Source of the DNA: Pseudogracilibacillus sp037071985 | Lineage (GTDB): Bacteria; Bacillota; Bacilli; Bacillales; Amphibacillaceae | Reading direction: 5' to 3' | Assembly (NCBI RefSeq): GCF_037071985.1 | Contig: NZ_JAXHDF010000003.1 | Location: forward strand, 124,001 to 188,000 | DNA: 64,000 nucleotides | In this document: one piece after another, positions 35,593 through 45,281 of the stretch | Layout of the letters: every line of letters begins with the position of its first letter | Position numbering within the stretch: position 1 is the first letter of the stretch | Program-made: the position numbers and the translations under genes | Notes under the pieces: generated by a model | The model's input: the letters and a program-made list of their open reading frames with translations, nothing else | What the model was told of the DNA's origin: nothing | The model's database searches: none

Positions 35593-36873
35593 ATGGATAC
35601 ATTACGATTAGCTAAAGAGATAGAAGACTATGTAATTGATATCCGTAGAGATCTACACGAACATCCCGAGATAAGTATGGAAGAAGAGCGGACAATTAAC
35701 GTCGTTACTAGTGAATTGAAAAAGATGGGAATTGATTACGAAATTGTTCCTCATGGTGGAGTAATTGGATTTATCGAAGGAGATCAATCGGGTAATACGA
35801 TTGTTTTACGGGCTGATCTAGATGCGCTACCAATGAAGGAAGCAACTGATAATTTAACTCAAGAAAAAGTAGTCGTATCTAAAAATGATGAAGCAGCACA
35901 TATGTGTGGGCATGATGGACATACAGCGATGTTATTAGGTTCGGCAAAAATTTTATCTAACCATAAAGATCAACTTAAAGGGAATGTTTTACTAGCTTTT
36001 GAACAAGGGGAGGAGGAAGACCAAGGGATTTACAGAATACTAAAACGGTTAGTAGAAATTGGTGCAGATGGAGTATGGGGAATTCATTTAAAAAACGATA
36101 TTCCAACTGGAAAAATTTCTGTCGATCCAGGTCCCCGAATGGCTGGTTTATTTGAATTTGATTTAATTATCCATGGGAAAAGTGGTCATGGTTCCCGTCC
36201 AGATTTAGCGATTTCACCAGTTGCTTGTTTCATCGATTTTTATGAAGATTTGCAGGCATTCCGTGTAAGAAAGTTGAATCCCTTTGAACCTATTACGTTT
36301 TCAGTGGGAAGTATTCAGGCTGGCTCATCCGCAAATGTGATACCTGATGATTTGCGATTTAAAGGAACTGCAAGATATTTGCAAGAAGAACAAGGGGAGA
36401 AAGGGTTACAAGAATTTATTCGATTATTGGGTGAAGCCTGTCATAAACATAACTGTCAATATGAATTTGTGAAAAAACCTGTTCCTGTAGATGTGTTCGT
36501 TTATAATGATGAAACGTGTTCAGAAATTGCGGCGAATTCAATATCCGATGCGATCGGAAAAAATAGTGTGACTAACTATTATGCATGGATGGCTTCCGAA
36601 CCATTTGGTTTTTATCAAAACTATTTTCCAGGTGTTTTTGCCTTTGTCGGCATCCAAAATCATGAAAAAGGCGTAGGAGCAGAACATCATAATGCTCATT
36701 TCGACATTGATGAAGATGCTCTGAAATATGGAGTAGCTGCTACAATTCAATATACGTTGGATTTTTTGAACTATGAAAAAGAAATTACTTTTGATAAAGA
36801 AACACGTGATGTGAAGCATTTATTTAAAGATATGAATTTTGAAATATATGAGCCTGAAGAAAAGGAGAATTAG
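35593..36873 (+). CDS. M20-family amidohydrolase (IAA-amino acid/hippurate hydrolase type)
   Basis: Metal-dependent amidohydrolase of 426 aa. Motifs in order: HEHPEISMEE, LRADLDALPM, MCGHDGHTAMLLG, EQGEEEDQG, GIHLKNDIPTGKISVDPG, GSIQAGSSANVIPD, and the C-terminal metal motif EHHNAHFDIDED. It removes acyl groups from amino acids or related amides. ATGGAGGG precedes ATG 35593. It seems monocistronic and shares a bidirectional terminator with the convergent LacI gene. Confidence 0.92.
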   Translation: MDTLRLAKEIEDYVIDIRRDLHEHPEISMEEERTINVVTSELKKMGIDYEIVPHGGVIGFIEGDQSGNTIVLRADLDALPMKEATDNLTQEKVVVSKNDEAAHMCGHDGHTAMLLGSAKILSNHKDQLKGNVLLAFEQGEEEDQGIYRILKRLVEIGADGVWGIHLKNDIPTGKISVDPGPRMAGLFEFDLIIHGKSGHGSRPDLAISPVACFIDFYEDLQAFRVRKLNPFEPITFSVGSIQAGSSANVIPDDLRFKGTARYLQEEQGEKGLQEFIRLLGEACHKHNCQYEFVKKPVPVDVFVYNDETCSEIAANSISDAIGKNSVTNYYAWMASEPFGFYQNYFPGVFAFVGIQNHEKGVGAEHHNAHFDIDEDALKYGVAATIQYTLDFLNYEKEITFDKETRDVKHLFKDMNFEIYEPEEKEN

Positions 36874-36924
36874 TAATTTGTACGTTTATAAAGCTTATTC
36901 GTTTTAAATATAATACTGAATAAT

Positions 36925-36965
36925 AAAAGCGAAACGTCAACATTTAATGAGTTGGTTTCGCTTTT
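36925..36965. terminator. Bidirectional terminator between convergent genes
   Basis: AAAAGCGAAAC and GTTTCGCTTTT form a perfect 11-bp stem, with CAAC/GTTG pairing further in. The A-rich and T-rich flanks serve both the M20 gene (+) and the LacI gene (-). Confidence 0.88.
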
Positions 36966-36979
36966 ACATTTCAGTCTTT

Positions 36980-37978
36980 TTATTTGAATAATTCATTAAC
37001 AGGTCCACATGATTTTCTGATGGAAAGTACCGGGTTCATTTTTTTAACAGAAGGGTATAATTCTTTATTTTCCACATATTCGATGATCGATCGTACAATT
37101 TCTTTTGCCAATTCATCGACAGGAACACCGATACTTGTTAGTGGTGTTTCCATATTAGCCATTTGTGGGATGTTGTCATAACTAATAACTGAAATATCAT
37201 CTGGAATACGTAATTTTCGTTCTTTAATCCCTCGAATAATTCCTCCGCTTATATCGTAACTACCCCCAACAATTGCAGTTGGCCGCTCATCAGTATCTAA
37301 TAAATTAGATACAGCAGTATATCCATCATACCAATCAAGACCTTTTGTATTAATGAGAAATTCGTCTTTTACCTTCAGGTTATATTTGTCCATTGCTTTT
37401 TTGAAACCTTTATATTTCTGCATTTGCATCGAATCGATTTCAGAAAAATCACCTAAATAAGCGATATGATGATGACCCAACTCGGCTAAATAGCAGACTG
37501 CTTCATCCATTGCTTGGCCATGATTTGCATCGATAATTGGGTAATTGCTTTGTTCCTTGTTTGAAACTCCATACACAAGAAGCGGTATATTTGTTTGCTC
37601 CATTTTCTTCTCGATATTTTCTTCAAATAAAATGACACCATCTACTTGAAATCGTCTAAAAGTATCGAGTGAAGCAGGAATAGGATCGACAGAGAGAATC
37701 ATTGAATATGGAGTTTTGCTAATTTCTTTACTAATATTCGTAACTAAGGTTGATAATACAACACGTTCAATCGTTGGCCAAATGAGACCGATAATTTGGG
37801 TTTGCTTAGAAACAAGGCGTTGGGCCGCAAAGTTTGGCTCGTATCCCATTTCTTCTGCAATTTCAATAATTCTTTTTTTCGTTGCCGGTTTAACAAGTGG
37901 ACTATTATTCAGTGCTTTTGAAACAGTTGAATAACTGACTCCCGCTATTTTGGCAATATCTTTAATCGTTACATTCAT
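36980..37978 (-). CDS. LacI-family regulator, candidate regulator of the hexuronate operon
   Basis: Repressor-type protein of 332 aa. Helix-turn-helix VTIKDIAKIAGVSYSTVSKA, hinge YEPNFAAQRLVSKQ, and a sugar-binding-like C-terminal domain with SVISYDNIPQMANMETPLTS. I place the start at ATG 37978; the frame extends to TTG 37990, but the LacI N-terminus begins at the ATG. The palindrome TAACAACGTTNTTA occurs in its own promoter, before the MATE-like gene and before uxaE. It therefore likely autoregulates and controls both. Confidence 0.9.
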   Translation of the reverse strand: MNVTIKDIAKIAGVSYSTVSKALNNSPLVKPATKKRIIEIAEEMGYEPNFAAQRLVSKQTQIIGLIWPTIERVVLSTLVTNISKEISKTPYSMILSVDPIPASLDTFRRFQVDGVILFEENIEKKMEQTNIPLLVYGVSNKEQSNYPIIDANHGQAMDEAVCYLAELGHHHIAYLGDFSEIDSMQMQKYKGFKKAMDKYNLKVKDEFLINTKGLDWYDGYTAVSNLLDTDERPTAIVGGSYDISGGIIRGIKERKLRIPDDISVISYDNIPQMANMETPLTSIGVPVDELAKEIVRSIIEYVENKELYPSVKKMNPVLSIRKSCGPVNELFK

Positions 37979-38024
37979 TTCTTTCACCAAAATTCCTTTA
38001 ATTAGAGTACTTATTTAACTTCTT

Positions 38025-38053
38025 ATAATATCACATATTAACAACGTTTTCAG
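38025..38053 (-). promoter_or_regulatory. Promoter/operator of the LacI gene
   Basis: On the minus strand, CTGAAA (-35, 38053-38048) and TATTAT (-10, 38030-38025) are 17 bases apart. Between them lies TAACAACGTTTTCA (+ strand 38039-38052), matching the perfect TAACAACGTTGTTA operator at 12 of 14 positions. Read on the minus strand it also fits the cre pattern TGWNANCGNTNWCA at 13 of 14 positions. Confidence 0.6.
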
Positions 38054-38099
38054 TTTTTGTTTTCAAACTCAAATAGTATTGTCATGATTTATCATGTGG

Positions 38100-38134
38100 A
38101 AAAAAGAGTCGGACTGTTAATTCCGACTCTTTTT
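38100..38134 (-). terminator. Terminator overlapping the 3' end of the MATE-like gene
   Basis: AAAAAGAGTCGGA and TCCGACTCTTTTT form a perfect 13-bp stem. The loop CTGTTAAT contains the stop codon (complement of TTA, 38117-38119), so the last four codons are inside the hairpin. Confidence 0.92.
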
Positions 38135-39442
38135 AATACGTACTGTTCTTCTAGCGTAATGGCCACTCATTTTATACACGATGATACCTACGATAAGGAA
38201 TCCTGCTATTTCTCCAATAGATGCTGCGATTGAACCGTTTATTCCATTTAAATCAGGCCATAGACGGACAAAAATAATGAGACTAATCACTACAAAGATC
38301 AAATTACCGACTTGGGCAAGTAGCATTCTATTTGTTTGGCGGCTTAACATTAAAAATCCATTTAGAAAATCAACAAATGGGAAAATAAGTGTTTTAATGA
38401 TAAAAAATTTAAGCACCGCAATCGTTGTAATTGCTAAAGTTTCATCTGCTCCCATTATGTTTTGCATAAAGATCATCCCAAATGAAGTGTAACAGATAAC
38501 ACAAAGTAACAATGTTGGAATAATACTTGAGATGATAAAAAAAGTAATCACTTTTTTCTTATCAATTTGATAAAACTGTAATACTAACTGGTGAGCATAC
38601 ATAAAAAAACTAAGCATTAAATTCGTAATACTAAAAGCAAGCGCGAAAGAGGCAATACTCATTTCAATATCACTTGATTTTGCCAATAAAATATAGATGA
38701 TAGGAATAAGCAATGTTTGCAACATGAAATAACATACGAGTGGGAAATAAAACGTAGATATTTCCCGCTGAGAAAGTTGATCGGTATTTTCGTTCGCAAA
38801 ATCAGTTTTTAAAAGGGAATTTGCTTTAAAAACACTGACAACACATTCGATTATCATTCCTAGTAAAAAAATATAAGCTCCACTTACACTTGTTATGTAA
38901 TCAAAGACGACAAATAAAAATGCGAGTAAAAACATAGCAAGTAGTCTCACGATTACTCCGATTGTTAACCAGTTTGTCGCCAGTTTCTGTATTATAATTC
39001 CTTGATATAATCCTCTTATTCCTGAAAATATGATGACAATAATTAGGACTTGGAATGTTATCGAAATAGCTTTCAACATATCTGGAGTAGCATTAAATAA
39101 CTGGATATACATCCAGTCACCTAGCGTTGTGAAGATTATAATAGCACTTATCACCATAATACCTGCCAAAATATATAGGAAAAAAATGCTTAATGTTTTA
39201 AATGACTTCCGGTCATTAACTAATGTAGAAGACGCTTGTCTAAACACAATCATTGGTCGCTCTATAATTCCGAATACTGACATGGCGACGGCGTAACATG
39301 CAATAATAAAAGCTGCATCTTCTCCACGGCTTAATGTGCCATTAATAATGACATGTGTAATTGAGGTCAGGCTTGCAGAAACTCCTAATGGAATGAAAAA
39401 TGCGCTTAACTGTTTATAAGTAAGGCGATCATTTTGTTGCAT
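38117..39442 (-). CDS. MATE/MOP-superfamily membrane transporter
   Basis: Polytopic membrane protein of 441 aa with about 12 hydrophobic segments in two halves, each beginning with a loop and FFIPL/FYFPL helix typical of MOP-superfamily flippases and MATE exporters. ATG 39442 is preferred because GAGGG lies 9 bases upstream; the frame extends to TTG 39490 across the promoter. Its promoter carries the perfect operator TAACAACGTTGTTA of the neighbouring LacI protein. Function may be export or flipping of a carbohydrate-related compound; substrate unknown. Confidence 0.7.
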   Translation of the reverse strand: MQQNDRLTYKQLSAFFIPLGVSASLTSITHVIINGTLSRGEDAAFIIACYAVAMSVFGIIERPMIVFRQASSTLVNDRKSFKTLSIFFLYILAGIMVISAIIIFTTLGDWMYIQLFNATPDMLKAISITFQVLIIVIIFSGIRGLYQGIIIQKLATNWLTIGVIVRLLAMFLLAFLFVVFDYITSVSGAYIFLLGMIIECVVSVFKANSLLKTDFANENTDQLSQREISTFYFPLVCYFMLQTLLIPIIYILLAKSSDIEMSIASFALAFSITNLMLSFFMYAHQLVLQFYQIDKKKVITFFIISSIIPTLLLCVICYTSFGMIFMQNIMGADETLAITTIAVLKFFIIKTLIFPFVDFLNGFLMLSRQTNRMLLAQVGNLIFVVISLIIFVRLWPDLNGINGSIAASIGEIAGFLIVGIIVYKMSGHYARRTVRIKKSRN

Positions 39443-39464
39443 GCTATTATCCCTCATCTCTTGT

Positions 39465-39498
39465 TTTATATTAACTGGCGCAATTAACAACGTTGTTA
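39465..39498 (-). promoter_or_regulatory. Promoter and perfect operator of the MATE-like gene
   Basis: TAACAACGTTGTTA (39485-39498) is a perfect 14-bp palindrome with a central CG, typical of LacI operators. A minus-strand -10 TATAAA lies at 39470-39465, so the operator covers the -35 region. The rest of the gap to 39759 shows no gene that I can support. Confidence 0.8.
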
Positions 39499-39759
39499 TT
39501 TAGGCTGTTGATTATTAAGTATAATGAAGTTGAACATAATTTACAAATAGGAATATTGAAGAACACTACTTACTCATTTACTAATATCGAAGAGAACTTC
39601 ATCGTTTTTACGAAGAAAATTCACCAAGTTATAACAAATATTAAATTTTACAAAAAAGGATTACTATTTTACTAGAGTAATTAGTTATTAATGTAATAAA
39701 TTATTTCTGTCATAAAATTTAAAAATAATGATTTATCTTAAATATATTGAATTCTTTCG

Positions 39760-40926
39760 TTATTCAATGCGAGATTGTCTTAAAAATTCATTCAAAACTA
39801 GAGCGCTTGCACCAATAACCCCGCTGTCTTTCCCAATAGTTGAATGTGCTAGTTTAAAAGTACGCTTTAAAGGTTTCCACATATGCTCGTCTGTTATTTG
39901 CTCTATATCTTCTAACAAGATAGGATAATCTTCAATCATAGGGCCTGCTAGTAAAACGACTTCAGGATTATACATACAAATTACATTCGCAATCGTTATT
40001 CCTAAGTATTTTTTAGCACGATCAATTAAGTTCTTACTCCATTCCTCTTCTTTATCGTAAGCGATAAATATCTCCTCAATGGGAACTTGGGCGTATTTTT
40101 CTAATTCGGAAGAACAGATAAATGTTTGTAAACAACCTAGTCTTCCGCAATCACATAACTGTCCATTTGGTTCCATTGTTATATGTCCAATTTCTCCTAG
40201 AGTGTTACATGTGCCTCGAGAAATTTCTCCATTGATCATTACCGCTCCACCTACACCACTTCCAACGTGGATACAAACCGCATCTTTATAATTTTTAATT
40301 GTGCCGAATAGGCTTTCTGCCAGTAAAATAGAACGGACATGGTTATCGACATAAACATCATACATTAACCGAGATTGTAAGTATTCTTTTATTTCGACTT
40401 CATTCCATTGAAATTGGGGTACCATTAATGCTTTTCCCTCTGGCCAAGTTACTAAACCAGCCATTGTTAGGCCGATTGCAATTATTTTTTCATCATACTT
40501 AGGGTCAGTTTCTTCAAGTAGTAAAGAGATTTCAGAAGCAACTTTATCTAAGACGACTTCTGGCTTTCCTTTTTCCTCACTTTTAAATTGCCTTTTAGTT
40601 AGTACAGTACCATTTAAAGATACGAGTGCAATCTGAACGGAAACCACATCTATTTCTATCCCAATAATATATGCTCCATGTGGATTTATTTCTAGAAAGA
40701 TAGCTTTTCTTCCAACTTCTCCTTTTTCCTGTCCGCTCTCAATTACCAGTTCATCCTGAATAAGCTCTTTAACAATTTTTCCAACTGTCGTATTGCTCAT
40801 TCGGGTTAATTCAGCCAATTGTGAGCGAGATATTTTCTTATGTTTTTGAATTAAACTTAATAACAGAAAATAATGATATTTTCTGACATTTTTTTGATCG
40901 TATTTCAATTGGGACGTCACAACCAT
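39760..40926 (-). CDS. ROK-family transcriptional repressor (NagC/XylR type)
   Basis: Protein of 388 aa. An N-terminal winged helix (SRSQLAELTRMSNTTVGKIV, then ELIQDELVIESGQ) is fused to a ROK sugar-kinase-like sensor. The glucose-binding-like motif EIGHITMEPNG and the zinc motif CDCGRLGCLQTF are intact, and GSGVGGAVMINGEISRG is the glycine loop. It is transcribed divergently from the Gfo/Idh operon and probably represses it until a sugar is bound. A TTATTAAA/TTTAATAA operator lies just upstream. Confidence 0.9.
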   Translation of the reverse strand: MVVTSQLKYDQKNVRKYHYFLLLSLIQKHKKISRSQLAELTRMSNTTVGKIVKELIQDELVIESGQEKGEVGRKAIFLEINPHGAYIIGIEIDVVSVQIALVSLNGTVLTKRQFKSEEKGKPEVVLDKVASEISLLLEETDPKYDEKIIAIGLTMAGLVTWPEGKALMVPQFQWNEVEIKEYLQSRLMYDVYVDNHVRSILLAESLFGTIKNYKDAVCIHVGSGVGGAVMINGEISRGTCNTLGEIGHITMEPNGQLCDCGRLGCLQTFICSSELEKYAQVPIEEIFIAYDKEEEWSKNLIDRAKKYLGITIANVICMYNPEVVLLAGPMIEDYPILLEDIEQITDEHMWKPLKRTFKLAHSTIGKDSGVIGASALVLNEFLRQSRIE

Positions 40927-41330
40927 TCCAGCTCCTTTAAGTTAATATTTCATTTTATTATTAAACTTTATTTAATAACAATTATTTTATCATTGCCTTC
41001 CATATATTTCAAATGCGAATTTAGTCCATTAAGTTTAATAAATACATTAAAAAACGTTGACAATATTAAAATAATTGTATATCATAGCAAATAATTACAA
41101 AAAATCTAGCTAATTATTAATCTAAGTTTAATATCTAAATATTTTCACTTGATTAATTATTAAGCAAAGTTTATTAATTGGTTAGTCACTTTTTACATTA
41201 TGGTTTAATTTAAGGCAATTAAATGTCTCTAAATTATTTAAACTAAAGAAGTTTGTATAAAATTTTCTTAATTTTTGTACAAAAATATGAACCTCTGTTG
41301 TGTTTACAACTAGTTAAGGAGAGAAGAAAA
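40927..41330. promoter_or_regulatory. Divergent control region between the ROK gene and the Gfo/Idh operon
   Basis: Very AT-rich 400 bases without a gene. TTATTAAA-CTTTA-TTTAATAA (40958-40978) is a perfect inverted repeat beside the ROK start. The related word AAGTTTAATA/AAGTTTATTAA recurs at 41031-41040, 41124-41133 and 41167-41177. These repeats resemble the AT-rich operators of XylR/NagC proteins and are the likely ROK binding sites. Confidence 0.55.
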
Positions 41331-42491
41331 ATGCAAAAAGTTAGATTAGGTATTATTGGATTAGGAGTTCAAGGAAGTGTTTATGCAGAGTTCCTGACAG
41401 AAGGAAAAGTGAAAAATATGGAACTAGGGGCAATCTGTGATACTGACCCAAAAAAGAAAGCGATTGCAGAAGGGAAATATCCAAACATTCCTTTTTACGA
41501 AAATTATATAGAATTGCTTGAAAACGGAAAAGTAGATGCGGTTATTACATGTGTACCTCATTATCTGCATCCGGAGATAGGCATTCAAGCTTTAGAAAGA
41601 GATATTCATGTACTTGTAGAAAAACCTGCCGGCATTGATGCAAAACAAGTAAAAGAACTAAACAAAGTAGCGGCATCGAAACCAGAGTTGACATTCGGAA
41701 TTATGTTTAATCAAAGGACAAATAAGCTCTATCAAAAAGTGAAAGAAGTAATTAATAATGGAGAAATTGGTAGAATTCGTGCGACTAATTGGTTGATTAC
41801 AACATGGTGGCGTCCTCAAGCTTACTATGATGAAAGTAGCTGGAGAGCGACATGGGAAGGTGAAGGTGGGGGAGTTCTAGTTAATCAAGCCCCACACCAA
41901 TTAGATTTGTTTCAGTGGATCTGTGGAATGCCTAATAAAGTCTTTGCGAATATAAAATATGGAAATCATCGTGATATTACAGTAGATAACGATGCGACTA
42001 TTGTTCTGGATTATGGAGATGGAGCAACAGGTGTATTTATTACCCGGACGCATGATCTGATCGGTACCGATAGATTAGAAATTTTAGGGGATAAAGGAAA
42101 GATTGTTGTTGATGACAGTAAAAAGCTGACTATTTATCGACTTCATGAAGATGAGGCGAAAACAAATGCACGAATGAAGCAAGAAGATGTGCAAACTGTT
42201 GTTTCCGGAGGTGGATTAAAAGATATTTACTCCGAAGAAACCTCTGTTTTTGAAAGTAAATGGGGGGAACAGCATATTAACGTATTGAAAAACTTTACAG
42301 CAACTATTTTAGGAGAAGAACCCATTTTAGCACCGGGCAGTGATGGGATTTATGGAGTAGAACTGGTTAACGCTATTTATCTTTCAAGTTGGCTAGGGAA
42401 AGAAGTTTCATTACCAGTTGACGAGGAACTGTTTTTACAAGAATTAAATAAAAGAATTGAAAAAGAAAAACAGAACTCGGTGCATCAATAA
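41331..42491 (+). CDS. Gfo/Idh/MocA-family oxidoreductase
   Basis: Sugar or glycoside dehydrogenase of 386 aa. Rossmann motif LGIIGLGVQGSVYAEFL at the N-terminus, EKPAGIDAKQ in the catalytic region, and GGGVLVNQAPHQLDLFQWI in the C-terminal domain. The WWRPQAYYDESSWRATWEGE segment is typical of the YteT/AfrM-like subgroup acting on hexose-type substrates. ATG 41331 follows AAGGAGAG; the frame extends to 41253 without support. First gene of the ROK-controlled operon. Confidence 0.9.
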   Translation: MQKVRLGIIGLGVQGSVYAEFLTEGKVKNMELGAICDTDPKKKAIAEGKYPNIPFYENYIELLENGKVDAVITCVPHYLHPEIGIQALERDIHVLVEKPAGIDAKQVKELNKVAASKPELTFGIMFNQRTNKLYQKVKEVINNGEIGRIRATNWLITTWWRPQAYYDESSWRATWEGEGGGVLVNQAPHQLDLFQWICGMPNKVFANIKYGNHRDITVDNDATIVLDYGDGATGVFITRTHDLIGTDRLEILGDKGKIVVDDSKKLTIYRLHEDEAKTNARMKQEDVQTVVSGGGLKDIYSEETSVFESKWGEQHINVLKNFTATILGEEPILAPGSDGIYGVELVNAIYLSSWLGKEVSLPVDEELFLQELNKRIEKEKQNSVHQ

Positions 42492-42529
42492 TTCATACGT
42501 TTCCAAATGGTTCTAAGGAGATTAGACAT

Positions 42530-43546
42530 ATGCTAAAAATTGCAGTTATAGGTTTAGGTGATGTTTCAAAAGTACATCTTTCAACAATCCGATCGAATCC
42601 AGATGTGACCTTGGTTGCAGTATGTGATTTGGACGAATCATTAAATAAATTAGTATCAGGAGTAAAATTTTACACTAATTATAAAGAAATGCTAGAAAAT
42701 GAAAGACTTGATTGTGTACATATATGTTTGCCACATCATTTACATTATGAAGTTACAAAAGCTTGTGCAGAAAAAGGAATTCATATCTATTTGGAAAAAC
42801 CACTAGCGCACACAATGGAAGAGGGGTTATCTATTGTTAGATTAGAAGAGAGACTTCCTGATGTTAAAATATGCGTCTCTTTACAAAATCGGTTAAATGA
42901 CACATTCAGAGTTTTAGAGAATGAAGTTACTAGTGGTAGATACGGAAAAATAATAGGAATCAAAGGAATTGTAACTTGGTTTAGACCAAAAAGTTATTAT
43001 TACACGAAGGCTTGGAGAGGACAAAAGGAATATGCTGGTGGAGGAGTTTTGATCAACCAAGCAATTCATACATTGGATTTAATCCAATTACTTGGAGGAG
43101 AAATTGAATCGATTAGAGGTAAGTTAAGCAACTTGCATGATTATAATCTGAATGTTGAGGATACAGCGGTTGTCAATATGTATTTTACTAGCGGAGCGAA
43201 AGGTCTAATTGTAGCAACGACAGCGAATGCGATCGATTCGAGTATTGAGTTAGAGGTTGTTTGTGAACAAGCTCAGTTTACGATTAGAAATGAAGCTCTA
43301 TATAAATATACAGCCGATGAAGGCGAAGTTAAATTAATAGAAGATGAACAGTTTCAAGGAGAAAAATTCTATTATGGAGCTGGCCATCACAAGTTAATTA
43401 ATCAATTTTATCAATGTATATTAAAAGAAAAATCGAGTTATATACATGCGAAAGATGCTTTCATATCACTTAGAATAATTGATGCAATTGAGAAGTCTTC
43501 TATAGAAGATAAAGAAATAATATTGGCAGAAAAAATTAGTAATTAA
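42530..43546 (+). CDS. Gfo/Idh/MocA-family oxidoreductase (second copy)
   Basis: Protein of 338 aa, related to the preceding one. N-terminal IAVIGLGDVSKVHLSTI, EKPLAHTMEEG, and GGGVLINQAIHTLDLIQLLGG. The TWFRPKSYYYTKAWRGQKEY segment corresponds to the WWRPQAYYDESSWR region of the first copy, so the two look like diverged duplicates. It may act on a different position or a related sugar. Confidence 0.88.
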   Translation: MLKIAVIGLGDVSKVHLSTIRSNPDVTLVAVCDLDESLNKLVSGVKFYTNYKEMLENERLDCVHICLPHHLHYEVTKACAEKGIHIYLEKPLAHTMEEGLSIVRLEERLPDVKICVSLQNRLNDTFRVLENEVTSGRYGKIIGIKGIVTWFRPKSYYYTKAWRGQKEYAGGGVLINQAIHTLDLIQLLGGEIESIRGKLSNLHDYNLNVEDTAVVNMYFTSGAKGLIVATTANAIDSSIELEVVCEQAQFTIRNEALYKYTADEGEVKLIEDEQFQGEKFYYGAGHHKLINQFYQCILKEKSSYIHAKDAFISLRIIDAIEKSSIEDKEIILAEKISN

Positions 43547-43561
43547 ACAGAGGTGCTTAAG

Positions 43562-44335
43562 ATGAAATTTGGAGTATGTGTTGCAAATGTAGAAGAAGCA
43601 AAAATTGCAGAAGAAGCAGGATTTGATTTTGTTGAATGTCAAGTAGTTTCACTAGTTCCAGAAGAGAGCGAAGAAGCTTTTCAAAAAGTATTAAATGAAT
43701 ATAAAAAGTTATCGATACCTGTCAAAGCATGTAATGTATTTTTACCTGGTGATCTAAAAATTGTAGGAGAAAATATAGATCAAAAAAGGATAGAAAATTA
43801 TGTGAAAACAGCTTTAAATCGTGTCAAAGAACTTGGAGCTGAAACCGTGGTATTTGGAAGTGGTGATGCACGGACCATTTCGGAGAGTGAATATCCTCGT
43901 GAAAAAGTGGAAGGACAAATTATTGAGTTTCTACAGTTAGTAGCTGATGAAGCAAAACGTTTTGGACTTACGATTGTTATCGAGCCACTTAATAAAAAAG
44001 AATCCAATATAATAAACAGCGTATCAGAAGGAGTAGAATTTGCTGAAAAAATTAACAGACCGGAGATTCAGGTTTTGGCAGATTTTTATCACATGGATGA
44101 AGAGCAAGAACCGATAACTGATATCGTAAAGAATAAGGATTATTTGAAACATATCCATTTAGCGGATACACACCGTCATCAACCGGGAACGGGAAGTTAT
44201 CCTTATGATGAATTTGTACGTTGTGTAAAAGAAGCAAATTATAATAATAAACTTTGCATTGAATCGATTTGGACAGAATTTAACGTCGAAGAATTACAAA
44301 AATCTTTAACGTTTATAAAAGAGCAGTTTCAATAA
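43562..44335 (+). CDS. Xylose-isomerase-like TIM barrel (sugar phosphate isomerase/epimerase)
   Basis: Protein of 257 aa. Metal-site residues appear in the usual order: Glu in VIEPLNKKESN, Asp in VLADFYHM, His in HIHLADTHRH and Glu in CIESIW. ATG 43562 has AGAGGTG at good distance; the GTG at 43553 is part of that site. The family contains ketose epimerases, 3-keto-glycoside-processing enzymes and hydroxypyruvate isomerase. In an operon with three Gfo/Idh enzymes it probably epimerises or cleaves a keto-sugar. Confidence 0.85.
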   Translation: MKFGVCVANVEEAKIAEEAGFDFVECQVVSLVPEESEEAFQKVLNEYKKLSIPVKACNVFLPGDLKIVGENIDQKRIENYVKTALNRVKELGAETVVFGSGDARTISESEYPREKVEGQIIEFLQLVADEAKRFGLTIVIEPLNKKESNIINSVSEGVEFAEKINRPEIQVLADFYHMDEEQEPITDIVKNKDYLKHIHLADTHRHQPGTGSYPYDEFVRCVKEANYNNKLCIESIWTEFNVEELQKSLTFIKEQFQ

Positions 44336-44372
44336 GCTCTTTTATAAATAACTAATTATATTGGAGGAATAA

Positions 44373-45236
44373 ATGATGAAACAGGGAAAAATAGGAGTCC
44401 AGATGATGATGCTGAAAGAAAGTGTCGCCACAATTGGGGTTTATGAAACGTTAAGAAAATTAAGGGATATTGGATATCGCTATATTGAAATCTCTCAAGT
44501 CCCAATGACTCCTGAAAATGTTAACCAATTTAAACAAGCGATAGAAGACTTTGATATAAAGGTAGCTGCAATGTCTGCGTTTATTGAACCTGTTGCAAAG
44601 GGTTTACCTGGTGATTCATTAAGGGATGATTTTGATAAAATTGTAAACGATTGCAAAACGTTAGATTGTAATTTTTTAAGAATTGGGATGATCCCATTAA
44701 ATCTGATGGGAAATAAAGATAAAACCATGGACTTCATTTATAAAGCTGAAGCAGAGGCAGAGAAGCTAGCTGAGCATGGAATTGAACTATATCATCACAC
44801 TCATCATGTCGAATTTGAAAAATATGATGGCAAATATTTGTTAGATATAATGAGGGACACAACAAAACGGTTAGGATTCGAGTTAGATGTTCACTGGATT
44901 CAAAGAGCTGGAGAAAATCCTATTGAAATGATTAAACAATATAAAGGAAGAGTTGCCTTACTTCATTTAAAAGATTATCGAATTGGAAGATTAAATCTAA
45001 CTGAGGAAGAGCTTGCAGACTACGATAAATTCATGAAAAAGTTTGTAGATGTTATCGAGTTTGCGGAAGTCGGGGAAGGGAGCTTAGATATGAAGGGGAT
45101 AATTGAAGCAGGACTGGCTAGTGGAGCAGAGTATTTTATAGTCGAACAAGATGATACGTATGGTGATGATCCATTCGACTGCTTACAAACATCCGCTGAA
45201 AATTTAAAAAAATTAGGGTACGGAGACTGGTTTTAA
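44373..45236 (+). CDS. Xylose-isomerase-like TIM barrel (second type)
   Basis: Protein of 287 aa, only distantly like the previous one. N-terminal KIGVQMMMLKESVATIGVYE; metal ligands in FELDVHWIQRAGENP, LLHLKDYRIG and FIVEQDD. This is the IolE/YcjR-like subgroup. TTGGAGG precedes the double ATG 44373/44376. In some bacteria such proteins act on 3-keto-glucosides, which fits the Gfo/Idh neighbours but is not proven. Confidence 0.85.
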   Translation: MMKQGKIGVQMMMLKESVATIGVYETLRKLRDIGYRYIEISQVPMTPENVNQFKQAIEDFDIKVAAMSAFIEPVAKGLPGDSLRDDFDKIVNDCKTLDCNFLRIGMIPLNLMGNKDKTMDFIYKAEAEAEKLAEHGIELYHHTHHVEFEKYDGKYLLDIMRDTTKRLGFELDVHWIQRAGENPIEMIKQYKGRVALLHLKDYRIGRLNLTEEELADYDKFMKKFVDVIEFAEVGEGSLDMKGIIEAGLASGAEYFIVEQDDTYGDDPFDCLQTSAENLKKLGYGDWF

Positions 45237-45281
45237 TAGAAACACAACTATTGATCATTATATAAAGCGGGAGTGAAGACT

